The notes below the pieces were generated by a model. That model had not been told where the DNA came from, searched no databases, and was given only the letters and a program-made list of their open reading frames with translations. A stretch of 64,000 bases of DNA from assembly GCF_002149965.1 (NCBI RefSeq), contig NZ_MSQB01000007.1:147445-211444 (forward strand), written 5' to 3'. Source of the DNA: Novosphingobium panipatense. GTDB taxonomy: Bacteria; Pseudomonadota; Alphaproteobacteria; Sphingomonadales; Sphingomonadaceae. A program made the translations under genes and the position numbers. Numbering within the stretch: position 1 is the first letter of the stretch; the number at the start of each line of letters is the position of its first letter. Positions 24,520 to 33,015 of this stretch are shown piece by piece.

Positions 24520-25404
24520 ATGCTCAACGCCATCGGCCTTGTCGTCATCCTGCTGTGCGTCTTCGGCAGCTTCCTGATGTCGGGCGGCAACATAATGGTC
24601 ATCGCTCACGCCCTGCCGCACGAAATGCTGGCGATCGCCGGTGCGGCGGTGGGCGCGTTCATCCTCGGCAACTCGATGACCACGGTCAAGAAGACCTGGG
24701 CGGGTATCCGCCGCGTCTTCAAGGGCGGGCGCTGGACCGAGGTCGATTTTCGCGACCTGCTGGCGCTGCTTTTCACCCTGCTCGCCACGTTCCGCAAGGA
24801 AGGTGCGAACTCGATCGAGAAGCACCTCGACGCGCCCGAGGAAAGCCCCATCTTCACTCGCTACCCGCGCCTGCTGGAAGACGAGGGCCTGGTCGAGTTC
24901 ACGTGCGACTACTTGCGCATGATGACCGTGAACTTCGAGGACCCGCACCAGCTTGCCGAAGCGATGGAAGGCGATATCGAACGCCACCATGCCGAGGAAA
25001 TGGCGCCGCAGCATGCGCTGCAGATGATGGCGGACGGCTTGCCCGCACTGGGCATCGTCGCCGCCGTTCTCGGCGTCATCAAGACGATGAGCTCGATCGA
25101 TCAGCCGACCGAGATCCTCGGCGCGATGATCGGCGGCGCTCTGGTCGGCACCTTCCTGGGCGTGCTTCTGGCCTACTGCCTGGTCGGTCCGATCGCGCAG
25201 AAGCTGCACCAGATCATCGATTCCGACTTCAAGCCCTACCTGATCGTCAAGACCGCCATCGTCGGTCATGCGCAGGGTCAGCCGACCGAAGTGGCCATCG
25301 AACTGGCGCGCCGCATGACGCCCTCTCCCTATGCCCCCTCGTTCACGCAGCTCGAGACCGCGCTCGACGAAGTGAAGGATCAGCTCAATGCAAAACCCGC
25401 CTGA
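24520..25404 (+). CDS. motA: Stator protein MotA
   Basis: A 294-residue MotA with four hydrophobic segments (residues about 1-22, 30-50, 170-195, 205-225). The cytoplasmic loop has 'FRKEGANSIEKHLDAPEESP', which carries the conserved Arg and Glu that contact FliG. 'DGLPALGIVAAVLGVIKTM' is the conserved third membrane segment. With MotB it forms the proton-driven stator. Here motA starts the chemotaxis operon and motB comes near its end. Its last 17 bases overlap the STAS gene. Confidence 0.96.
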   Translation: MLNAIGLVVILLCVFGSFLMSGGNIMVIAHALPHEMLAIAGAAVGAFILGNSMTTVKKTWAGIRRVFKGGRWTEVDFRDLLALLFTLLATFRKEGANSIEKHLDAPEESPIFTRYPRLLEDEGLVEFTCDYLRMMTVNFEDPHQLAEAMEGDIERHHAEEMAPQHALQMMADGLPALGIVAAVLGVIKTMSSIDQPTEILGAMIGGALVGTFLGVLLAYCLVGPIAQKLHQIIDSDFKPYLIVKTAIVGHAQGQPTEVAIELARRMTPSPYAPSFTQLETALDEVKDQLNAKPA

Positions 25405-25753
25405 ACCCGCGCAGATCGAAGCGATGGCGCCTGAATCGATGCCTGAATCGGTGTCCGTTCCCGAGGATCGCTCGCTGCACCTGCCCGTCCACGGCTCGAC
25501 CGTGACTGCCGAGGACCTGCGCGTCCGCATGGTGCTGGCCTGCGATCTCGACGGCGCGATGCAGATCGATGCCAGCCAGGTCGAGACGGTCGGCCAGGCC
25601 GTTCTCCAGCTGCTCGTGGCCGCCCGCACCGAAGCGAGCGAGGCCGGCCACGAATTCGAAATCGTCAATCCCAGCACCGCCTTCGTCGAGCGCGTGCAGG
25701 CCTGCGGGCTGGCCGAAGCCGTCGGCCTTTCTGAAGAGGAATTCCCGTCGTGA
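25388..25753 (+). CDS. STAS-domain chemotaxis protein
   Basis: A 121-residue protein. After a 25-residue acidic, Met/Pro-rich head, residues about 30-115 look like a STAS fold: 'LRVRMVLACDLDGAMQIDAS', 'QVETVGQAVLQLLVAARTEA', 'EFEIVNPSTAFVERVQACGL'. STAS proteins act as anti-anti-sigma factors or scaffold or regulatory modules. The phosphorylatable Ser of SpoIIAA-type proteins is not clearly conserved. Its place before cheY-cheA corresponds to the small gene cheX of the Caulobacter major cluster, as I recall it. It overlaps motA and cheY. Confidence 0.78.
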   Translation: MQNPPEPAQIEAMAPESMPESVSVPEDRSLHLPVHGSTVTAEDLRVRMVLACDLDGAMQIDASQVETVGQAVLQLLVAARTEASEAGHEFEIVNPSTAFVERVQACGLAEAVGLSEEEFPS

Positions 25754-26115
25754 GCAAACTCATCCTGACCGTCGACGACTCCGCCTCGATGCGGATGCTC
25801 CTCAAGGCGTCCCTTGCTGCGCAGGGGTTTCGCGTCGAGAGCGCCGATGACGGCGAGCATGGCCTTGAGCGCATGCACGAAGTGAAGCCGGACTTGCTCA
25901 TCACCGACATCAACATGCCCAAGATGGACGGCTTCGAACTGATCGAGGCGGTGCGTGCAGTGCCCGAATTCCGCGGCACGCCGATCCTGGTGCTCTCGAC
26001 CGAGTTCTCGGACGAGAAGAAGACCCGCGCCCGCGAGGCCGGGGCGACCGGCTGGATCACCAAGCCCTTCGAAGCGGCCAAGCTGGGGGCGGCTGTCCGC
26101 CGCGTCTGCCCGTGA
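25750..26115 (+). CDS. cheY: CheY-type response regulator 1
   Basis: A 121-residue single receiver domain: acidic pocket 'TVDDSASMRMLLKAS', phosphoacceptor Asp53 ('LLITDINMPKMDG'), Ser/Thr switch 'ILVLSTEFSD' and conserved Lys in 'WITKPFEAAKL'. It should accept phosphate from the adjacent CheA and either bind FliM or act as a phosphate sink. The gene overlaps the STAS and cheA genes by 4 bases. A second cheY lies after cheB, and which one drives the switch cannot be told from sequence. Confidence 0.95.
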   Translation: MSKLILTVDDSASMRMLLKASLAAQGFRVESADDGEHGLERMHEVKPDLLITDINMPKMDGFELIEAVRAVPEFRGTPILVLSTEFSDEKKTRAREAGATGWITKPFEAAKLGAAVRRVCP

Positions 26116-28358
26116 GCGACGAACTCGACGAAATCCAGGGCATCTTCTTCGAGGAATGCACCGAGGGCCTCGCCGTGGCCGAGGCCGGTCTTTCGGCCAT
26201 GGCGGCAGGCGATGCCTCTTCCGAGACGATCGCGGGCGTGTTTCGCGCCGTCCACTCGATCAAGGGCGGTTCGGGGGCCTTCGGCCATGCCGCGCTGCTG
26301 GCCTTCTCGCACCGTTTCGAGAACGTTCTCGACGAAGTGCGCGGGGGCCGCATCCCGGCCAGCGGCGAAGTGACGCAGACCCTGCTGGGCGCTTTCGACA
26401 TCCTGTCGGACCATGTCGCGGCGGCGCAGGGCGGCTCCGAGCCTCCGGCCGATGCCGGGATGCTGGAGCAGCTTGACGCGATCCTGGAGAACAAGGGCGC
26501 TTCGGTCCCGACCTCTACCCCGGTGGCGCCGGAGCCTGCTCCGGTCCAGGAAGCCGACGAGTTCGGCTTCACCCCGGTTGCGGCAGTGATCGAGGACTTC
26601 GATCCTTTCGGCTTCGAGCCGGTCGCGGTCGAGCTGGACGATCTTGTCTCGGCCGAACCGGCCGAGCTCGCCGGATGGACCGTCCGCTTCGGGCCTTCGC
26701 GTGGTGCGCTGGGCAACGGCGGCGAGCCGATGCTGGTGATCCGCGAACTGGAAGAAATGGGCGCCGCCGTCACCGGTGTCGACATGGAAACGCTTCCGGG
26801 CCTGCGCGACCTTGACCCCGAGGACAGCTATTTCGTCTGGACGCTGCGCCTGCCCGGCACCGTGGCCGAACAGGACATCCGCGACTGCTTCGATTTCGTG
26901 TCCCCGGACTCGCTGATCGAGATCGCGCGCGAAGAACTGCTGGTCGTCCTGGTGGACGATCCCGTGGTTCCCGAAGCGGATGACTTCGGCGTATTCGAAC
27001 CGCTGCCGGCACCGGCGGACCTGCTGACCTTGGTGCCGGTTACCGCGGGCGTCACTGGGGATATCGCGCCACTTGAGCCTGCGCCTGCTGCCGCGCCTGT
27101 CGTCGTTGCTCCGCAACCTGCGGCAAAGGCGGTAGCGGACAAGCCCAAGGCCGAAGCGCGTCCCGCCAGCGTCGAGGTGGCCCAGACCATCCGCGTCGAT
27201 CTTTCCAAGCTCGACCAGCTCCTGAACCTCGTGGGCGAACTGGTGATCCGCGGCTCGATCTTGTCGGACCGGCTCTCGCCCGCCGACCAGGAGCGTGTCG
27301 AGCTTCCCGAGCTTTCGCGTCTGACGCGCCAGATCCAGGACAATGTGATGTCGCTGCGTGCGCAGCCCATCAAGCAGGCCTTCTCGCGCGTGCCGCGCAT
27401 GCTGCGCGATCTTTCGGCCGAGACCGGCAAGAAGGTGATCCTCGAAACCATCGGCGAGATGACCGAAGTGGACAAGGGCGTGATCGAGAAGATCGGCGAC
27501 CCGCTGACCCACATGATCCGCAACGCGGTGGACCACGGCATCGAGAGCGCGGAAGAGCGCATCGCCGCCGGCAAGCCCGAGGAAGGCACGATCCATCTTT
27601 CTGCCGAGCAGAAGGGCGCGCGCATCATCGTGCGCGTGCGCGACGACGGGCGCGGCATCAACCGTGAACGGGTGCGCGCCAAGGCCATCGAGCGCGGCAT
27701 CATCGCCGCCGATGCCGCGATTTCCGACGAGGAGATCGACGGACTGATCTGCGCGCCGGGCTTCTCGACCGCCGAGACCATCTCGAACATTTCGGGGCGC
27801 GGCGTCGGCATGGACGTGGTCCGTTCGAACGTCGAGGCGCTGGGCGGACGCCTGGAGATCAACTCCGTTCCGGGCGAGGGCACGACGTTCACCATGGCCC
27901 TGCCGCTCACCCTGGCGATCCTCGACGGCATGATCGTGCGTCTTGGCGAGCAGCGTTTCGTGTTGCCGCTGGCCAATGTGATCGAGACCGTCCAGCCCGA
28001 GCGGGGCCAGGTCAAGGAAACCTCGCCGACGTCCGAAGTGATCGAGCTGCGCGGCCAGTACCTGCCGGTACGCCGAGTGGGCGAACTGTTCGGCATGCGC
28101 TCTCTGCGCCCGGCCGAGGAATCGCTCGTGATCATCGTCGAGAGCGAGACCGCCGGCAACGTCGGCCTGATGGTCGACACGATCGATAACCGCCGCGAAG
28201 TCGTGATCAAGAGCCTGGAGGACAACCTCCACCCGATCCGCGGCCTCGGCGGCGCGACGATCCTGGGTGACGGCTCGATCGCGCTGATCCTCGATATCGA
28301 CGCCCTGGTCGCGACCGGCGGCTCGTCCAAGTATGCGCTGAAAGGAATGGCAGCATGA
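26112..28358 (+). CDS. cheA: Chemotaxis histidine kinase CheA
   Basis: A 748-residue CheA starting at the GTG that overlaps the cheY stop. The Hpt domain has phospho-His48 ('FRAVHSIKGGSGAFG'). A long acidic, Pro/Ala-rich middle follows (residues about 130-350) where the CheY-binding domain is expected. The dimerisation domain starts at 'VEVAQTIRVDLSKLDQLLNL'. The ATPase has N box 'MIRNAVDHGIESAEERIAAG', 'RDDGRGINRERV' and 'FSTAETISNISGRGVGMDVV'. The CheW-like domain is C-terminal. It phosphorylates the CheY and CheB proteins encoded alongside. Confidence 0.97.
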   Translation: MSDELDEIQGIFFEECTEGLAVAEAGLSAMAAGDASSETIAGVFRAVHSIKGGSGAFGHAALLAFSHRFENVLDEVRGGRIPASGEVTQTLLGAFDILSDHVAAAQGGSEPPADAGMLEQLDAILENKGASVPTSTPVAPEPAPVQEADEFGFTPVAAVIEDFDPFGFEPVAVELDDLVSAEPAELAGWTVRFGPSRGALGNGGEPMLVIRELEEMGAAVTGVDMETLPGLRDLDPEDSYFVWTLRLPGTVAEQDIRDCFDFVSPDSLIEIAREELLVVLVDDPVVPEADDFGVFEPLPAPADLLTLVPVTAGVTGDIAPLEPAPAAAPVVVAPQPAAKAVADKPKAEARPASVEVAQTIRVDLSKLDQLLNLVGELVIRGSILSDRLSPADQERVELPELSRLTRQIQDNVMSLRAQPIKQAFSRVPRMLRDLSAETGKKVILETIGEMTEVDKGVIEKIGDPLTHMIRNAVDHGIESAEERIAAGKPEEGTIHLSAEQKGARIIVRVRDDGRGINRERVRAKAIERGIIAADAAISDEEIDGLICAPGFSTAETISNISGRGVGMDVVRSNVEALGGRLEINSVPGEGTTFTMALPLTLAILDGMIVRLGEQRFVLPLANVIETVQPERGQVKETSPTSEVIELRGQYLPVRRVGELFGMRSLRPAEESLVIIVESETAGNVGLMVDTIDNRREVVIKSLEDNLHPIRGLGGATILGDGSIALILDIDALVATGGSSKYALKGMAA

Positions 28359-28843
28359 GCACCGAAGAAACCGAACTCGACGAACGCAAGATCGTCACTT
28401 TCACCCTGGGCAGCCGCCTGTTCGGCATCGACATGCGCTCGCTGATCGAGATCCGCGAATGGGAAGAACCCACCCCGCTGCCGAGCGTGCCGCCTTATGT
28501 GAAGGGCGTGACCAACTTGCGCGGCTCGGTGGTTCCCGTGGTCGGCCTGTCCGAGCGCCTGGGCTGGGCGCCGAGCGAGCTGCATTCGCGCTCGTGCATC
28601 CTCGTTGTCACCATCAATGGCCGCCATGCCGGTTTCCTGGTGGACGAAGTGCAGGATATCGTCGTGATCCAGGGCAGCGAGATCCAGCCCGCGCCGGACG
28701 TGGAGATCAACGAGCAGGGCGCCATCGCCGGTCTCGTCAAGATCGAGCGCCGCACCCATGACACGGCCAATGCCGAGGCCATGTGCCTGCTGCTCGACCT
28801 CGATGCGCTGAGCCTGACCCGCCAGGTGCCGGACTTCGCGTAA
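28355..28843 (+). CDS. cheW: Coupling protein CheW
   Basis: A 162-residue CheW: 'KIVTFTLGSRLFGIDMRSLI' then 'PSVPPYVKGVTNLRGSVVPV' and 'LVVTINGRHAGFLVDEVQDI' are the usual blocks for the receptor-CheA adaptor. It overlaps cheA by ATGA and cheR by one base (TAATG). No chemoreceptor gene is in the window, so its receptor partners are encoded elsewhere. Confidence 0.97.
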   Translation: MSTEETELDERKIVTFTLGSRLFGIDMRSLIEIREWEEPTPLPSVPPYVKGVTNLRGSVVPVVGLSERLGWAPSELHSRSCILVVTINGRHAGFLVDEVQDIVVIQGSEIQPAPDVEINEQGAIAGLVKIERRTHDTANAEAMCLLLDLDALSLTRQVPDFA

Positions 28844-29748
28844 TGACCCTGCTGGCTTCTCCTGAAGGAGCGAGTGGCAGTGCCGCTTCGGGTGCAAGCG
28901 CCTTGGGCGGCACGGCCGAACTGCGCCCCGCTCAGTTCCGCGACATTGCTGCGATCATGCAGCGGGAGGCGCGCATCCATCTGGTCGAGGCCAAGATGAC
29001 GCTCGTCCACTCGCGCCTGAGCCGCCGCTTGCGCGAGCATGGGCTGTCCAGCTTCGTCGACTATGTCGCGCTGGTGCAGCGCGATGCGCAGGAACGCCAT
29101 GCCATGGTGGTCGCCCTGACCACCAATCACACGCACTTCTTCCGCGAGAACCATCACTTCGACCATTTGCGCCGCGACGTCCTGCCCCGCTTGCAGGACC
29201 GCGCGCGCAAGGGCGAGAAAGTGCGCATCTGGTCGGCAGGCTGTTCCAGCGGCGAGGAAGTCTATTCGATCGCCATGTGCCTGGCAGGCGACGGGCCGAC
29301 GAGCGCGGCCTGGCTCCAGCAGGGCGACGTGCGCCTGCTGGCCACCGACATCTCGCCGCCGGTCGTCCAGGCCGTGCGCGATGCGCGCTATTCCGCCGCT
29401 ACGGTCGAGCCGATCCCGGAGAGCTACCGCCGCCGCTGGATGCGCGCGGAAGCGAACGGCGATCATGTCATCGCCGATTCTCTGCGCGAACTGGTCGCGG
29501 CGCGGGTGCTGAACCTGTTCGAGCCCTGGCCGATGCGGCGCAAGTACGACGTGATCTTCTGCCGCAACGTGATGATCTATTTCGACGATACCGCCAAGGC
29601 CGAGCTGGAGGCGCGCTTCGTCGAGATGCTGGCGCCCGGCGGCACGCTCTACATCGGCCATTCCGAGCGCCTGATCGGGCCTGCTGCGCGGCTGATGAAG
29701 CCGGTCGGCCAGACGATCTATGCGCGCAATGACGGAGCATCGGCATGA
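28843..29748 (+). CDS. cheR: Chemoreceptor methyltransferase CheR
   Basis: A 301-residue protein from the ATG that overlaps the cheW stop. The N-terminal domain (residues about 25-95) has 'LRPAQFRDIAAIMQREARIH'. The SAM-binding site is 'RIWSAGCSSGEEVYSIAM', and 'KYDVIFCRNVMIYFDDTAKA' with 'GGTLYIGHSERLIG' complete the methyltransferase fold. It methylates receptor glutamates, opposed by CheB encoded next. The first 25 residues are Ala/Ser/Gly-rich and variable. Confidence 0.97.
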   Translation: MTLLASPEGASGSAASGASALGGTAELRPAQFRDIAAIMQREARIHLVEAKMTLVHSRLSRRLREHGLSSFVDYVALVQRDAQERHAMVVALTTNHTHFFRENHHFDHLRRDVLPRLQDRARKGEKVRIWSAGCSSGEEVYSIAMCLAGDGPTSAAWLQQGDVRLLATDISPPVVQAVRDARYSAATVEPIPESYRRRWMRAEANGDHVIADSLRELVAARVLNLFEPWPMRRKYDVIFCRNVMIYFDDTAKAELEARFVEMLAPGGTLYIGHSERLIGPAARLMKPVGQTIYARNDGASA

Positions 29749-30776
29749 TCCCGGCGCCCGAAAAGACCCGCGTTCTCATCGTCGACGACAGCGCGGCGAT
29801 GCGCGCGCTGCTGAACAAGCTGCTCAGCCACGATCCTGCCATCGAGGTCGTCGGCATGGCGCCCGAGCCGCATGCCGCGCGCGAGATGATCAAGTCGCTC
29901 AATCCCGACGTGGTCACGCTCGATATCGAGATGCCGGGGATGGACGGGTTGTCCTTCCTCGAACGGATCATGCGCCTGCGGCCCATGCCGGTGGTCATGT
30001 GCTCCACGCTGACCGCGCGCGGGACCGAGGCGACCATCGAGGCCATGCGCCTTGGCGCGGTGGACTGCATCGCCAAGCCTTCCGGCAATCCGCTGGAGAT
30101 CGCCCAGGACGGCGCGCTGCTGCGCAAGATCGTCAAGGCGGCGGCGCGCTCTTCGGTGCGCCGCACGGCCAGCCCGCCCACGCCCGTCAATGCCGTGCAG
30201 GGAACCTTGCGCGACGTCGTGATCGCGGTGGGCGCCTCGACCGGCGGGGTGGAAGCCCTGTTCTCGATCATCGGCGCCCTGCCGCCCGATTGCCCGCCGG
30301 TGCTGGTGGTCCAGCACATGCCCGCCGCCTTCACCGGCAGTTTCGCGACGCGGCTCGACAAGGCCGCGCGGGTGCAGGTGGTGGAAGCGCAGAACGGCAT
30401 GCCGCTGCGCCGGGGCACGGTCTATCTCGCGCCCGGCGGCGGCCAGCACATGGAATTGCTGGGTGGCACCAGCGGCCAGATCCGGCTGGTGACGGGCGAT
30501 ACCGTCAGCGGACATCGTCCTTCGGTGGATGTGCTGTTCAACTCGGTCTCGCGGCTCGGCTCGCGCGCGGTGGGGGTCATCCTGACCGGGATGGGTTCGG
30601 ACGGTGCCGTCGGCCTCAAGGCCATGCGCGATGCCGGGGCCCGCACGCTCGGGCAGTCTCGCGAGACCTGCGTGGTCTACGGAATGCCGCGCGCCGCCTT
30701 CGAGGCGGGCGCGGTCGAAAAGGAATTCAGTTTGTCCGCCATGCCCGAGGCCATCCTCGGCGCGTGTCGGCGGTAA
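29745..30776 (+). CDS. cheB: Chemoreceptor methylesterase CheB
   Basis: A 343-residue CheB: a receiver with Asp60 ('VTLDIEMPGMDG'), a linker, and a methylesterase domain with Ser in 'VAVGASTGGVEALF'-type context, His in 'LVVQHMPAAFTGSFATRL' and Asp in 'ILTGMGSDGAVG'. It is activated by CheA phosphorylation, demethylating and deamidating receptors. It overlaps cheR by ATGA. Length and motifs are standard. Confidence 0.97.
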   Translation: MIPAPEKTRVLIVDDSAAMRALLNKLLSHDPAIEVVGMAPEPHAAREMIKSLNPDVVTLDIEMPGMDGLSFLERIMRLRPMPVVMCSTLTARGTEATIEAMRLGAVDCIAKPSGNPLEIAQDGALLRKIVKAAARSSVRRTASPPTPVNAVQGTLRDVVIAVGASTGGVEALFSIIGALPPDCPPVLVVQHMPAAFTGSFATRLDKAARVQVVEAQNGMPLRRGTVYLAPGGGQHMELLGGTSGQIRLVTGDTVSGHRPSVDVLFNSVSRLGSRAVGVILTGMGSDGAVGLKAMRDAGARTLGQSRETCVVYGMPRAAFEAGAVEKEFSLSAMPEAILGACRR

Positions 30777-30788
30777 ATGGAGCGGTTC

Positions 30789-31178
30789 ATGCCGGCAGCG
30801 TCTGCAATAAAAGTAATGGTGGTCGACGATCAGACGTCCATGCGCGCGATGATCCGTCGCGCGCTACAGGATCTGGGTTTCAAGGACATTCGCGACAAGG
30901 CTGGCCCGGTCGAGGCGCTTGCCGCGATCAAGGCCGACCGCGTTCACCTCATCATCTCCGACTACAACATGCCCGACATGGACGGCTTGCAGTTCCTGGA
31001 AGCGGTGCGGCAGGATCCGGTGATCGGCAAGACCGTGTTCATCATGCTCACCGGTTCGGCCGACAAGGAAATCGTCCAGAAGGCCGCCGCGCTGGGCGTC
31101 AACAACTACGTCGTGAAGCCTTTCGCGCCCGCCGCGCTCAAGGAAAAGATCGAGCGCGTCTTCGGGGAGCTGGTCTGA
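30789..31178 (+). CDS. cheY: CheY-type response regulator 2
   Basis: A 129-residue receiver. I chose the second ATG because GGAGCGG lies 5 bases before it; the first (30777) abuts the cheB stop. Features: 'VMVVDDQTSMRAMIRRALQD', phosphoacceptor Asp58 ('LIISDYNMPDMDG'), 'FIMLTGSADKEIVQKAAALG' and Lys in 'YVVKPFAPAALKEKI'. The pattern is closer to classical motor-binding CheY (Thr switch, aromatic region) than the first copy. It lies between cheB and cheD. Confidence 0.95.
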   Translation: MPAASAIKVMVVDDQTSMRAMIRRALQDLGFKDIRDKAGPVEALAAIKADRVHLIISDYNMPDMDGLQFLEAVRQDPVIGKTVFIMLTGSADKEIVQKAAALGVNNYVVKPFAPAALKEKIERVFGELV

Positions 31179-31182
31179 GGCC

Positions 31183-31713
31183 ATGCGCCGCGTCGCCATC
31201 GTTCAGGGTGAATACCATGTGGTCTACCAGCCCGGCGTCGTCATTTCGACGCTGCTGGGTTCGTGCGTCGCGGCCTGCCTTCAGGACCCGGTCGCGCGGG
31301 TGGGCGGCATGAACCATTTCCTGCTGGGAGAGCCGGGCGCCGATGTGCCCGTCAATCCGGCGGACATGCAGCGCTACGGCGTCCATGCGATGGAGCTTCT
31401 GATCAACGATCTGATGAAGCGCGGCGCGCAGCGTTCGCGCCTGCGCGGCCATCTTTACGGCGGCGCCAACATCGTCGCCGGGCTGGGCGGCATCGGCACC
31501 AAGAACGGGCAGTTCGCGCGCAACTTCATGCGGACCGAAGGCATTGCGCTCGACCATTGCGACCTGGGCGGCACCCAGGCGCGCAAGGTCGAATTCATGC
31601 CTTACGAAGGACGGGTGCGCGCGACGCTGGTTCAGGATCAGCCGCTGCCCCCGGTCGAGCGACCCAGGCCCGCTCCGGTCGCCCAGCCGACCGGCGAACT
31701 GGAACTTTTCTGA
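31183..31713 (+). CDS. cheD: Chemoreceptor glutamine deamidase CheD
   Basis: A 176-residue CheD. The catalytic Cys28 is in 'TLLGSCVAACLQDP' and the His in 'GGMNHFLLGEPG', with 'RLRGHLYGGANIVAGLGGIG' as the third block. CheD deamidates receptor glutamines and in several bacteria interacts with the phosphatase CheC. No CheC is present here, but a small protein with a CheZ-like motif is encoded directly after it. The Pro-rich tail (residues about 150-170) is variable. Confidence 0.95.
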   Translation: MRRVAIVQGEYHVVYQPGVVISTLLGSCVAACLQDPVARVGGMNHFLLGEPGADVPVNPADMQRYGVHAMELLINDLMKRGAQRSRLRGHLYGGANIVAGLGGIGTKNGQFARNFMRTEGIALDHCDLGGTQARKVEFMPYEGRVRATLVQDQPLPPVERPRPAPVAQPTGELELF

Positions 31714-31715
31714 CT

Positions 31716-32111
31716 ATGGCCGGCCCGGAATCGGCAGGCAAAGACGCGCAACGCACCGAAATGCAGAGAGAAGCAATGACCACTCATTTAGAGGAACTGC
31801 CGGAAGGTGCGCCCGCGGCCAAGGTCGCGGCAGCGGCAGATGGACCCGCTGGGCCGCTGTGGCAGGCCCTGGCCCGCGAGATGCGCGTGGCGCGTGAACT
31901 GCTGGAGCAGCTGGCGGGTGTGCTCGTCACCGACGAGCGCTTCGTCCTCGACTATATCGACCAGCTTCAGGCTTTCGATCTCATCGCCCAGCACGTCGAC
32001 GAAAGCGCCGCGCTGCTCGACCGCGTGGCCGGGGGGCAGAGTCCCGACGAGGCCGTGGGGCAGGTGCGCCTGACCGTCATGCAGGACCGGCTTCGCGCCG
32101 CGCTGGATTGA
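31716..32111 (+). CDS. Small helical protein with CheZ-like D-x-x-x-Q motif
   Basis: 131 residues from the first ATG; starts at 31761 or 31776 are possible (GAGAGAAG lies before 31776). The conserved-looking part is helical: 'PLWQALAREMRVARELLEQL', then 'LDYIDQLQAFDLIAQHVDES'. The string DLIAQ matches the spacing and character of the CheZ active site DLTGQ, in which Asp and Gln catalyse CheY-P hydrolysis. The C-terminus 'VMQDRLRAALD' is loosely like the CheY-binding tail of CheZ. It sits where Caulobacter has a small gene I recall as cheU. The function as CheY phosphatase is inference, and no other CheZ, CheC or FliY is encoded here. Confidence 0.6.
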   Translation: MAGPESAGKDAQRTEMQREAMTTHLEELPEGAPAAKVAAAADGPAGPLWQALAREMRVARELLEQLAGVLVTDERFVLDYIDQLQAFDLIAQHVDESAALLDRVAGGQSPDEAVGQVRLTVMQDRLRAALD

Positions 32112-32121
32112 GGAACGGACC

Positions 32122-32988
32122 GTGGCACGGGGCAACGACGAACATCCCACGATCGTCATCCGCAAGGTCAAGAAGCATGCGCATGCCGGTCATCACGGCG
32201 GCGCCTGGAAAGTCGCCTATGCCGACTTCGTGACCGCGATGATGGCCTTCTTCATGCTGCTCTGGTTGCTGGCCAACCCGGACAAGGACCAGCTCAAGGG
32301 GCTGGCGGAATACTTTTCGCCCAATGCCGACCGGTCCTCCCCGGCGACGACGCTGACCAACAAGCCCGGTTCGCAGCCGGGCATGGGCGGGCACAGCCGC
32401 CGCGCCCAGTCGGCCGACAGCGTATCCGTGGGCGAGCCTTCGGCGGAAGCCGGAACCAAGGGCGCGGCGCGCGGCGGCACGGCGGAGATCCCCGAGGCCG
32501 CGCTGCGGGTCATGGCGCAGGAAATGCAGCTTTCGCTCGATCCGCCGGTCGATGCCACGCAGGGCAAGCGTAATATCGACGTGCAGCCCGACCGCGACGG
32601 GTTCCGCATCCATCTGATGGACAATGAGCATCGCTCGATGTTCAAGGGACCGACTGCGGAACTCAACGACTATGCGCGGGGCGTGCTGGCGCGGATCGCC
32701 CGCAAGCTGGCGGGCACCGGCGCGCAAGTGGCGATCGAGGGGCATACCGACAGCAGCGGCGGACAGAGCGAGGCGAACTGGAACCTTTCGGCCCAGCGCG
32801 CCCTTTCCGCCCGCGCGGCCTTGGTCGCCTCTGGCCTGCCGGCGGATCGCTTCGCCGAAGTGGTGGCCAAGGCAGGGACCGAGCCGGTCTATCCCGACCG
32901 CCCGGATCGCCCGGAAAACCGCCGTATCACCATCGTCGTCATGGCCGAGCCTTCGGCGCTCCCGCGCGACGCCAGCTTCAAGTTCTGA
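32122..32988 (+). CDS. motB: Stator protein MotB
   Basis: A 288-residue MotB from a GTG with GAGGAACGG upstream. A basic cytoplasmic head is followed by the single membrane helix carrying proton-accepting Asp35 ('YADFVTAMMAFFMLLWLL'). A plug or linker region rich in Gly/Ser follows. The OmpA-like peptidoglycan-binding domain has 'VAIEGHTDSSGGQSEANWNL' and 'NRRITIVVM'. It forms the stator with MotA, encoded 7 kb upstream at the head of the same operon. Confidence 0.96.
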   Translation: MARGNDEHPTIVIRKVKKHAHAGHHGGAWKVAYADFVTAMMAFFMLLWLLANPDKDQLKGLAEYFSPNADRSSPATTLTNKPGSQPGMGGHSRRAQSADSVSVGEPSAEAGTKGAARGGTAEIPEAALRVMAQEMQLSLDPPVDATQGKRNIDVQPDRDGFRIHLMDNEHRSMFKGPTAELNDYARGVLARIARKLAGTGAQVAIEGHTDSSGGQSEANWNLSAQRALSARAALVASGLPADRFAEVVAKAGTEPVYPDRPDRPENRRITIVVMAEPSALPRDASFKF

Positions 32989-33015
32989 CGCGATGGGCAA
33001 AGATTGGAGAATGTC

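Noticed and set aside
25665..28232. 855-residue open frame on the minus strand opposite cheA
   Set aside because: Shadow of cheA and cheY with the same low-complexity composition; cheA has full domain support.
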